Shown: positions 1 through 4,850 of the stretch, piece by piece
Layout: each line of letters begins with the position of its first letter
How positions within the stretch are numbered: the first letter of the stretch is position 1
Made by a program: the position numbers and the translations under genes
The notes under the pieces: generated by a model
Told to the model about the DNA's origin: nothing
Database searches by the model: none
The model's input: only the letters and a program-made list of their open reading frames with translations
Source of the DNA: Spirochaetaceae bacterium
Lineage (GTDB): Bacteria > Spirochaetota > Spirochaetia > Treponematales > Breznakiellaceae
Length of the DNA stretch: 7,220 nt
Direction: 5' to 3'
Assembly (NCBI GenBank): GCA_031280115.1
Contig: JAITHF010000195.1
Location: 1-7,220, forward strand

Positions 1-209
1 TCCCCCAAATTCTTCCCAAAGAGGCGCGGAAGCGCCGGCAAGCCATTATAAAACAATGATTTATCCGGGGAAAGGATAGTTTTTTCTGACTACAAAGCAA
101 CTTGTTTTGCCGGCAAAAAACCGGTTTTTCCATCGCGCTCTGTTGTTATCGTATGAATTATCGGCGCTGCGCGCCTCTTTAAGAGAATTTGGGGGGTCAT
201 AGACCCCCC
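1..209. repeat. Palindromic MITE-like repeat element, copy A
   Basis: No gene is seen in 1-385. The stretch 1-40 is an inverted, imperfect copy of 152-195: both arms carry a GGCGC-NNN(N)-GCGCC hairpin, a CTCTTT-type spacer and an AATT-G-run. Between them lies a centre (about 46-151) containing ATGATTTAT, GGATAGTT and TTGCCGGCAAAAAA. The same centre recurs in reverse orientation at about 1658-1770. The right arm ends in a perfect hairpin at 191-209 (8-bp stem, ATA loop). Terminal inverted arms around a conserved non-coding centre are the build of a MITE or large REP-type element. The left arm may continue past the window edge. No transposase or target-site duplication is visible, so mobility is inferred. 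Confidence 0.6.
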
Positions 210-340
210 AAGCCCCCCACAAAGGCTTCCTGCGCTGCGCCCTTTCGCCTGCGAATTCCGCTGAGGCGCCGCTTCGGGGTTGTGACTAAAACCGCAGGCC
301 CTCTCGCCGCAGGAAGCACTCGAAACAGCCTCCGGCTGTT
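152..340 (+). repeat. Dispersed repeat arm, copy A
   Basis: This arm runs from GAATTATCGGCGC through the G-run/C-run hairpin, AAAGGCTTCCTGCGCTGCGCC and CTGAGGCGCCGCTT to a CAGCC-TCC-GGCTG hairpin at 326-338. The same succession of blocks is found on the opposite strand at 1466-1657 and on the plus strand at 2957-3281. The middle part (about 278-320) differs from the other two copies, so only the ends are conserved here. A TTGACG at 339-344 at the end of the arm could act as a -35 box for the gene at 386, but no convincing -10 follows. Confidence 0.6.
191..209. repeat. G-run/C-run hairpin
   Basis: Perfect inverted repeat GGGGGGTC-ATA-GACCCCCC. Equivalent hairpins are at 1605-1623 (loop TAT) and 1784-1806. 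The last has a changed but still fully paired 10-bp stem, so base pairing rather than sequence appears conserved. No U-tract follows, so it is not a canonical terminator. Confidence 0.7.
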
Positions 341-385
341 GACGGGGCGGGCTGTTTGGCGATAGAGTAAAAAAAGAAAAATAAC

Positions 386-766
386 ATGGGGAAAAAAATA
401 AAAACCAGCGCGAACCTCCTGCTGGCTGGGTATCTTACTCTGGCACTGGCAGGAACCAGCGGGTTTGCCATGACCGAAAACATCCAGTTCGAGTTTTACG
501 CGGTGAGGCCGCTGCACAAAGACGCGCCTCTGCCAGACCATGAGTATAATGACTGGCGGCTCATGGAAATCATGGAAGACTCTCCTGCCATCGACAACGC
601 CAAGAGCCGCCCTTCCCTGCCGGCGCGGTTTGCTGCGCCGCGAGTCTTCACGCCTCTTGATATCCAGCGCGCCGGCGCCCTGCTGTCAACGCCGTCCGCA
701 AAAGCCCTTAAACACCTCTCCGGCCTCACGGTTAAAAATACCATACTTCTTAAACTCCGAATCTGA
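386..766 (+). CDS. Small secreted protein of unknown function
   Basis: A 126-residue protein that I do not recognise. Residues 1-28 form a convincing signal peptide: a basic start (MGKKIK), a hydrophobic core (NLLLAGYLTLALAG) and a small-residue cleavage region ending SGFA before MTENIQ. The mature part, about 98 residues, is polar with Pro and Asp/Glu clusters (APLPDHEYNDWRLMEIMED) and no Cys, so export to the periplasm or outside is likely. The ATG at 386 is the first start after an in-frame stop at 368-370; it has only a weak A/G-rich ribosome site. It is followed after 70 nt by a small membrane protein and a PtsN-like gene on the same strand. The 5' side abuts a dispersed repeat, so its promoter is unclear. 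Confidence 0.65.
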   Translation: MGKKIKTSANLLLAGYLTLALAGTSGFAMTENIQFEFYAVRPLHKDAPLPDHEYNDWRLMEIMEDSPAIDNAKSRPSLPARFAAPRVFTPLDIQRAGALLSTPSAKALKHLSGLTVKNTILLKLRI

Positions 767-836
767 TTTCCCGCGGCTTTTCGCTTTTTCAACACACTCC
801 CGCGGAACAGGCGGGTACATGACAGGAGCGTCATTT

Positions 837-995
837 ATGAAATCATTCGGTAACATCTTCTTAAAAATATTCGGTTCAGCGCCGATCGCGCTGTTTGTCA
901 TAGGCATTGATGCGGGATACATCGGGTATTCTTCCGCGCTGGTTATTATCGCGGGGCTTGGGGTATGCGGGATTATCGGTTTAGCCCTCTCTTGA
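837..995 (+). CDS. Small hydrophobic membrane protein (52 aa)
   Basis: Predicted 52-residue protein starting MKSFGNIFLKIFGSAPIALF. It holds two hydrophobic stretches, roughly residues 11-26 and 32-51, separated by a short GIDAGYIGYSS turn, so a two-helix inner-membrane hairpin is likely. The start at 837 is preferred because AGGAG lies at 823-827, about 9 nt upstream. The in-frame ATG at 819 lacks such a site. The stop is 20 nt before the PtsN-like gene, which has its own AAGGAG, so the two are probably cotranscribed. No family is recognised; holin-like or regulatory small membrane proteins look similar, but nothing here proves either. Confidence 0.55.
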   Translation: MKSFGNIFLKIFGSAPIALFVIGIDAGYIGYSSALVIIAGLGVCGIIGLALS

Positions 996-1015
996 GCGGC
1001 AAAGGAGCGGGTAAA

Positions 1016-1465
1016 ATGCTGCTGCACGAGGTTTTTAACCTTAAAACCATCAAGATACCGCTTAATGGCGCCACCAAAGAGGCGGCGTTCATGGAACTCA
1101 TTGAGGCCATAACAGACGCCTATCCTGAATTGGATCGGAACGAGCTTTTTGCGGCCATAATCGAGCGGGAGCGCAAAATGGGAACCGGCATCGGCGGCGG
1201 CGCGGCGGTGCCGCACGGGTATTCCAAAGGTATTGACAATATCACCGGCGCCATAGGCATATCCCAAGGGGGCATTGCGTATAACGCGCCGGATAACAAG
1301 CCGGTGCACGTTATTTTTATGCTGGTGATGAGCAAGGCCGCACAGGAGGGCCACCTACAGATTCTCAGCCAGATTTTCCGGCTTGTAACCTCTGAGGTGT
1401 ACCCTCTGTTGTGGAATGTGCGGGACAGCGCCGAGGCGCGGAACATTCTATCCCGATTTGTCTAA
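1016..1465 (+). CDS. ptsN: PTS IIA-like protein, fructose/nitrogen (PtsN) type
   Basis: A 149-residue single-domain protein of the EIIA-fructose/mannitol/Ntr family, whose usual length is about 150. The signature segment around GTGIGGGAAVPHGYSKGI places the phosphorylatable histidine at His67. Downstream, KPVHVIFMLVMS and HLQILSQIFRLV match the family's core strand and helix. Members accept phosphate from HPr. Without a linked EIIB/EIIC they usually act as cytoplasmic regulators rather than sugar transporters, and no IIB, IIC or HPr gene is in the window. The ATG at 1016 follows AAAGGAG at 1001-1007; a start at 965 in the same frame would overlap the upstream gene and has no ribosome site. 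The TAA at 1463-1465 lies exactly at the edge of a dispersed repeat. Confidence 0.9.
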   Translation: MLLHEVFNLKTIKIPLNGATKEAAFMELIEAITDAYPELDRNELFAAIIERERKMGTGIGGGAAVPHGYSKGIDNITGAIGISQGGIAYNAPDNKPVHVIFMLVMSKAAQEGHLQILSQIFRLVTSEVYPLLWNVRDSAEARNILSRFV

Positions 1466-1657
1466 CCCCCTGCGCAGCCGAAGGCTGTCTCAATGGCACA
1501 AGGTACGGCAGGCCGGGTTTCTAGTGCAGGGTTTCCTTGAAGCGGCGCCTCAGCGCGCTTTGCAGGCGGAAGGGCGCAACGCAGGTAGCCTTTAGCGGGG
1601 GTTTGGGGGGTCTATGACCCCCCAAGTTCTCTTCAAGAGGCGCGAAAGCGCCGATAA
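1466..1657 (-). repeat. Dispersed repeat arm, copy B (inverted relative to A)
   Basis: Read on the minus strand, this stretch matches the arm at 152-340 and, more closely, 2957-3281: GAATTATCGGCGCTTTCGCG, the G/C-run hairpin, AAAGGCT-CCTGCG-TGCGCC, CTGAGGCGCCGCTTCAAGG, ACCCGGCCTGCCGTACCTTG and the CAGCC-TTC-GGCTG hairpin (1475-1487). It begins directly after the ptsN stop codon. Nothing in 1466-2090 looks protein-coding: short open frames there are GC-rich frames across repeats, without ribosome sites. Confidence 0.75.
1605..1623. repeat. G-run/C-run hairpin
   Basis: Perfect 8-bp stem with loop TAT; this is the copy B equivalent of the hairpin at 191-209, read from the other strand. Confidence 0.7.
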
Positions 1658-1713
1658 TTCTTATTATAAAAACAGAGCGGGGCGGTAAAACTGGTTTTTT
1701 TGCCGGCAACGTG

Positions 1714-1737
1714 AGTTTGGCTGCCGGCAGCCAAACT
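1714..1737. repeat. Perfect 24-bp palindrome
   Basis: The half-site AGTTTGGCTGCC is followed at once by its exact reverse complement. It sits in the centre of copy B; copy A has only the outer AGTT/AACT at the corresponding place. It could extrude as a cruciform or bind a dimeric protein. Confidence 0.75.
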
Positions 1738-1783
1738 ATCCTGTCCCTGCATAAATCATTATTTTTACGGATTATAAGAGAAT

Positions 1784-1806
1784 GTGGAGGGTCATAGACC
1801 CTCCAC
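1784..1806. repeat. Variant hairpin with compensatory stem changes
   Basis: 10-bp perfect stem (GTGGAGGGTC and its complement) with loop ATA. Compared with 191-209 the G-run has G-to-A and the partner C-run C-to-T, so pairing is kept. Confidence 0.65.
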
Positions 1807-1900
1807 GCCACCCATAAAGGCTTCGCGCCTGCAAACCCGCCCGGCCTTATCCGTTGAAACAAGCCGCCGGGGGCGCAAGGGCTGGGCCTCGGCGCATTTC

Positions 1901-1965
1901 GCTGGCCCTGGTCTTTGCTACGCAAAGCCCTTATCCGGGCCGGCAAAACGTCGTAAACAGCGGGA
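1901..1965 (+). repeat. Nested-hairpin element F, upstream copy
   Basis: Outer stem GCTGGCCC (1901-1908) with GGGCCGGC (1937-1944). Inner stem CTTTGC (1913-1918) with GCAAAG (1922-1927) and a TAC loop. Then AAAACGTCG and AGCGGGA. The same layout, with different but still paired stem bases, occurs at 2583-2670 in direct orientation. Together they flank the AT-rich gene. Possible roles are a folded recombination site of the integron attC kind or a REP-type element; the GTT core of a standard attC is not intact here. Confidence 0.5.
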
Positions 1966-2017
1966 ACGGTATGTGAAATGCCGCCTAAAATTTATTTAAA
2001 AATTATAGAATAAGCAC

Positions 2018-2045
2018 TTGATGTAAAATTAAAATAGGATATAAT
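2018..2045 (+). promoter_or_regulatory. Sigma70-type promoter of the AT-rich gene
   Basis: TTGATG at 2018-2023 and a perfect TATAAT at 2040-2045 are separated by 16 nt, about 45 nt before the ATG at 2091. The surroundings are AT-rich, so chance matches are easier, but spacing and distance to the start are right. Confidence 0.6.
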
Positions 2046-2090
2046 ATTTTTATTGATTAAAGCAATTAAAATTTTCTGGGGAAATAGATT

Positions 2091-2480
2091 ATGGGAATAA
2101 ATTATTATAATTCATTATTACTTTATGCGATCTTAGAAACCGATGTAAATAATTGCGGTTTTAATCTTGTAGATATTATCGCATTTATTGATTGGGCCAA
2201 TCATGCAATTATGACATATGATGAATATAATAATGGAATAAATTATTTGTTGGATAATAATTTAATAGAAGAGAAAGATGAAAAATATTCTGTAACAAAT
2301 GAATTTAAGGAATGGTTTAATGATATAAATAAAAACAAGAAGAGAATATATTTACACAAGGCCATAGAAAATATTGAAAAATATTTGAATGATATAGCTT
2401 CAATAAAAACCTTAAATAATAAAAGGATAATAATAAGTAAAGAAGATTATGAAAACAGTATAAAGGAATATAAAAAATAA
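2091..2480 (+). CDS. AT-rich orphan gene, possible winged-helix-like protein
   Basis: A 129-residue protein of unrecognised family. Its codons are dominated by AAT, AAA, ATA, TTA and GAA, in sharp contrast to the GC-rich DNA on both sides; this suggests acquisition from a low-GC donor. The N-terminal part (NSLLLYAILETD, then YDEYNNGINYLLDNNLIEEKDEKYSVTNEF, about residues 43-72) has the helix-then-beta-wing cadence of winged-helix domains, but this is a weak visual resemblance only. The C-terminal half is Lys/Asn/Glu-rich and probably helical. There is no signal peptide or membrane segment. The ATG follows CTGGGGAAATAG, a weak ribosome site. It has its own promoter and direct repeats on both sides, so it behaves like a free-standing cassette. 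Confidence 0.75.
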   Translation: MGINYYNSLLLYAILETDVNNCGFNLVDIIAFIDWANHAIMTYDEYNNGINYLLDNNLIEEKDEKYSVTNEFKEWFNDINKNKKRIYLHKAIENIEKYLNDIASIKTLNNKRIIISKEDYENSIKEYKK

Positions 2481-2535
2481 TGGAGTACGGCGGCACTGCA
2501 CATAACAGGTCTGTTTACGCAGCGCCGCCGGTAGG

Positions 2536-2566
2536 CGGCTTGGCCTCCGTTCGGCTCGGCCAGCCG
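2536..2566. repeat. Bulged hairpin downstream of the AT-rich gene
   Basis: CGGCT-T-GGCC pairs with GGCC-AGCCG, giving a 9-bp stem with one unpaired T (2541). A further small hairpin, CCGCC/GGCGG, precedes it at 2525-2538 and shares bases with it, so the two compete. Unpaired bases in such stems are a property of folded attC sites, but are not proof of one. Confidence 0.4.
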
Positions 2567-2582
2567 CTGCGCTCCTTCCCGC

Positions 2583-2670
2583 GCCAGCCTACACCCACAT
2601 TTTTTTGCGCCCGTGAAACTGCTACGCGGTTTCTTTTATCGGGCTGGCAAAACGTCGCAAGCCAGCGGGA
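2583..2670 (+). repeat. Nested-hairpin element F, downstream copy
   Basis: Outer stem GCCAGCC (2583-2589) with GGCTGGC (2642-2648). Inner stem GAAACTGC (2615-2622) with GCGGTTTC (2626-2633, one T-G pair) and again a TAC loop. Then the invariant GGCAAAACGTCG (2646-2657) and AGCGGGA, followed by GCGTTAGC. Identical landmarks and loop with different stem bases relative to 1901-1965 indicate that structure is kept. The rest of 2481-2956 holds no convincing gene. Confidence 0.5.
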
Positions 2671-2848
2671 GCGTTAGCGGCAGCTGCCGGAGCCTTGCCG
2701 GTAACTGCCCCGAAGCCGGATTGTACCCAGTCTGAGTCTTTCTGTAATACGGCGTACCGGCGCGTATATACCTTTTTTATTTTTTTATACCGCCCATGAG
2801 CGCGGCGTGTGCAGCGCCGCCTGCGCAAAAGACCGGGCAGCGTAAACC

Positions 2849-2921
2849 GTACACGGAATAGGTCATTCTGTACACGGAACGAGTCATTCTGTACACGGAA
2901 TAGGTCATTCTGTACACGGAA
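2849..2921. repeat. Four 21-bp iterons
   Basis: GTACACGGAA starts at 2849, 2870, 2891 and 2912, an exact 21-bp period (two helical turns), with the spacer TAGGTCATTCT (CGAGTCATTCT in the second spacer). Each unit can fold: CGGAAT pairs with ATTCTG across AGGTC. The period is a multiple of three, so frames on both strands read through with heptapeptide repeats (FRVQNDL on the minus strand). No ribosome site or conserved protein supports coding. Confidence 0.75.
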
Positions 2922-2956
2922 TACGTTGCCCTGTCCCACCATAACGCATTATAGTA

Positions 2957-3281
2957 TAACGAATTATCGGCGCTTTCGCGCCTCTTTAAGAGAATTTGGG
3001 GGCTCTTTTATCAGCGCTTCATGTTTTGCGGCTCATAGTGCAAACGACGATTGCTGAAACAGCCTTCGGCTGCCGGCGCTTCCTGTTTTGCGCCTTCTTT
3101 TGCGAACTTCCCATAAGGGAACAGCCTTCGGCTGCCCCCAAACCCCCAGCCAAAGGCTTCCTGCGCTGCGCCGCTCACGCCATCAAATTCCGCTGAGGCG
3201 CCGCTCCAAGAAAGCCCTGCACCTCACACCCGGCCTGCCGTACCTTGTGCCGTTGAAACAGCCTCCGGCTGCGCGGGGGGG
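2957..3281 (+). repeat. Dispersed repeat arm, copy C, with internal insertion
   Basis: It starts with CGAATTATCGGCGCTTTCGC and AAGAGAATTTGGGGG as in copies A and B. About 130 bases (3003-3133) then interrupt the arm where the others have the G/C-run hairpin. Thereafter CCCCCAAACCCCCAGCC, AAAGGCTTCCTGCGCTGCGC, CTGAGGCGCCGCTCCAAG and ACCCGGCCTGCCGTACCTTG resume, ending in the CAGCC-TCC-GGCTG hairpin (3259-3271). The insert carries two more CAGCC-TTC-GGCTG hairpins (3060-3072, 3122-3134). The end overlaps the 3' end of the patatin gene. Confidence 0.65.
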
Positions 3282-4174
3282 AGAATAATGCCGCATTCCC
3301 GGGGGCGCTTCCATGGTATGCCGGAACCGATGCGCCGTGAGAAAAACGCGGAAAGCGGCTCATGGCTTACGTTCACCGCCTCTTCCCCCAGGGCGATAAA
3401 CTCTTTTTTGCGGGCGAAATTAAGCGGGCTTGCCCTGCTGTCAGAGGCGCGGAGCGTGAGCGCCGCCTGCCGCTTGCTTTTGACGGTCATGCTTTTAAGC
3501 GCGATTTCCATAGAGCGGTAGATAATCTGCACGCCTGTTTTAAGCGACGAAAGGCGGGCGGTTTGAAACGCCACCACGTCAACCGCCAGCACCTGCTTGA
3601 ACCCCTCGCTCCGGGCTATCCACACAGGCATATTATCCGCAAGGCCTCCGTCCATAAAGCAGCGGCCCCCGTCAATAAGGGGCGCGAAAAACCCCGGGAA
3701 AGACATCGACGCCCGCATGGCCCGGGCAACCGGACCTGTTTTGAAGACCGTTTCCTCGCCGCTCACCATATCGACCGCGTTGCACCGGAAAGGTATGGCG
3801 GTTTCTTCAAAGGTTTTGCCGCCGGTAAGCTCCTCAAAGAGCCGCAAAAGCCCCTGCCCCGAATCGATCCCCGTTTTGACAGCCAGATTCCCCACAATCT
3901 GGCCGGTCTGAAAGATCAAGCCCACAGGCCCGTTTATCTTAAAGGCAAAGCCGTCCAAATGCTTGGCCAGGTCAAATTCTTCGGCGACAAACCGGGCCAT
4001 CTCTTTTGGGTGCATGCCGCAGGCGTAAAGGCCCCCCACAATGGCGCCCATAGAGGTTCCCACCACCAGAGACGGCGGCGGAAAGCCCCTGTCCATAAGG
4101 CCGCGCAGAACGCCGATATGGGCTAACCCTTTGGCGCCGCCGCCGGAAAGAACCAGCGCCCAGCCTTTATTCAT
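3224..4174 (-). CDS. Patatin-like phospholipase, RssA-type
   Basis: A 316-residue protein of the bacterial patatin family: cytoplasmic or membrane-associated lipid acyl hydrolases with a Ser-Asp dyad. The oxyanion-hole motif GGGAKG is at residues 11-16, the nucleophile motif GTSMG at 39-43 (Ser41), and the catalytic Asp in MDGGLADN at Asp175. RASMSFPGFFAPL before it is also typical. There is no signal peptide or outer-membrane barrel, so it resembles the short RssA/YchK group rather than autotransporter patatins; the substrate is unknown. The ATG at 4174 puts the first motif in its usual place and overlaps the stop of a 13-codon leader ORF. The last 18 or so residues (PPAQPEAVSTAQGTAGRV) are encoded by a dispersed repeat, so the native C-terminus was probably replaced or extended. 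Confidence 0.9.
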   Translation of the reverse strand: MNKGWALVLSGGGAKGLAHIGVLRGLMDRGFPPPSLVVGTSMGAIVGGLYACGMHPKEMARFVAEEFDLAKHLDGFAFKINGPVGLIFQTGQIVGNLAVKTGIDSGQGLLRLFEELTGGKTFEETAIPFRCNAVDMVSGEETVFKTGPVARAMRASMSFPGFFAPLIDGGRCFMDGGLADNMPVWIARSEGFKQVLAVDVVAFQTARLSSLKTGVQIIYRSMEIALKSMTVKSKRQAALTLRASDSRASPLNFARKKEFIALGEEAVNVSHEPLSAFFSRRIGSGIPWKRPRECGIILPPAQPEAVSTAQGTAGRV

Positions 4175-4212
4175 CCGGGCCTTTCATGGCTCAACGAGCC
4201 GCTTGCGTTCAT
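4171..4212 (-). CDS. 13-codon leader ORF coupled to patatin
   Basis: ATG at 4212 encodes MNASGSLSHERPG. It is preceded by AGAGGAG 7 nt upstream, the best ribosome site in this stretch. Its TGA (4173-4171) overlaps the patatin ATG (4174-4172) as ATGA, in a different frame. Patatin itself has only a weaker AAAGG close to its start. The layout suggests translational coupling. Whether the peptide itself matters is unknown. Confidence 0.45.
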   Translation of the reverse strand: MNASGSLSHERPG

Positions 4213-4257
4213 ATCGTATCTCCTCTATTCTATGGCTCTATGGCGAAAGGCAAGTTG

Positions 4258-4752
4258 TTACGGGAAAAGCCCTAATAGGGCGAGCAGGTTTTTAAGGTGC
4301 GCCGCTTTCAGCTCGTTTAAGCGCGAAAACGGGGACGGTTGGTTCGTATGTACATTATTTTTCACATACGGGGATGTCCATATCAGTTCGTATGAATATC
4401 TTTCAGCTATGCTATGAACAGCCCATACTGTCGCGCCTTTCGTGCGGGACGCGCAGATAATCACATCGCAGGGAAGTTTTACCAATTCTTGTAACCCGCC
4501 GTCTACATCCGTTCCAACATCGCCCATGCTTATTATGCCGCAGGTCTTTCCGTTTATAGTAACAATTACAGGCTCATCAAGATCTTCATTACTGTTTATG
4601 CTAATACTGTTTGGGCTGTTTAACAGGTGAGCGCCTTGAGTTGCGCTGCTTCCCGGAATAGCAACAAGCAGCCTGGCTAATTCACAGATCGTTTTTGTTT
4701 TTCCCTTATGCGCCGGCCCGCAGATACATATAATCGTTTTCGTCGTTTCCAT
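4258..4752 (-). CDS. Small P-loop NTPase-like protein, function unknown
   Basis: A 164-residue protein beginning METTKTIICICGPAHKGKT. A beta strand runs straight into a Walker A motif, GPAHKGKT (residues 12-19), followed by TKTICELARLL. A later hydrophobic strand, CDVIICASRTKG, could serve as a Walker B-like strand, but no clear DE/DD pair is seen. GIISMGDVGTDVDGG (about residues 84-98) is another Asp/Gly loop that could contact metal or nucleotide. No membrane segment. The ATG at 4752 is chosen because AAAGGA lies about 9 nt upstream; an upstream TTG would put the ribosome site inside the gene. A strong terminator separates it from the radical/redoxin gene, so it probably needs its own promoter, yet only about 40 nt are available. 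The patatin cluster follows after 45-83 nt. Confidence 0.7.
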   Translation of the reverse strand: METTKTIICICGPAHKGKTKTICELARLLVAIPGSSATQGAHLLNSPNSISINSNEDLDEPVIVTINGKTCGIISMGDVGTDVDGGLQELVKLPCDVIICASRTKGATVWAVHSIAERYSYELIWTSPYVKNNVHTNQPSPFSRLNELKAAHLKNLLALLGLFP

Positions 4753-4793
4753 AATAAAGCGTCCTTTTTTATAAAACAAAAATTACCCCGGAG

Positions 4794-4837
4794 AAAAAGC
4801 CTGCGGGCTTCCGCCGGATGCGGCGGCCCGCGGGCTT
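4794..4837 (-). terminator. Rho-independent terminator after the radical/redoxin gene
   Basis: On the minus strand AAGCC, GCGGGC and CGCCG pair in turn with CGGCG, GCCCGC and GGCTT, around loop CATC. The helix has one mismatch and a three-base GAA bulge, and is followed directly by a T-run. It lies 14 nt after the stop of the 4851-5414 gene, closing the nrdD operon. Confidence 0.85.
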
Positions 4838-4850
4838 TCGGGCATCCTCT

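Larger units (their letters stand above)
1583..1806. repeat. Palindromic MITE-like repeat element, copy B
   Basis: The centre (about 1658-1770) reverse-complements to the copy A centre: ATGATTTAT, GG-A-AGGATAGTT, TTGCCGGCAAAAAA, a CC-GTTTT block and CGCTCTGTT line up in order. The left arm is complete. The right arm is shorter, lacking the GGCGC hairpin, but keeps AAGAGAAT followed by a 10-bp-stem hairpin at 1784-1806. A related tail (CATAAAGGCTTCGCGCC) continues to about 1840. Confidence 0.6.

Noticed and set aside
540..836. Plus-strand frame upstream of the small membrane protein
   Set aside because: It overlaps the signal-peptide-bearing gene in another frame and lacks a ribosome site; only its end, from 837, looks real.
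1475..1487. Hairpin after ptsN as a rho-independent terminator
   Set aside because: The stem is only 5 bp and no T-run follows; it is better explained as a repeat-arm end.
2622..2942. Minus-strand open frame with FRVQNDL heptapeptide repeats
   Set aside because: The frame exists because the 21-bp iterons are a multiple of three. It runs across element F and other repeat DNA and has no ribosome site or recognisable domain.
1..3290. CRISPR array
   Set aside because: The repeats are long, few, inverted or tandem without spacers of uniform size, and no cas gene is present.
3362..4126. Long plus-strand open frame of 254 codons
   Set aside because: It is antisense to the clear patatin gene, whose catalytic motifs are intact; the plus-strand product is Arg/His-rich and family-less.
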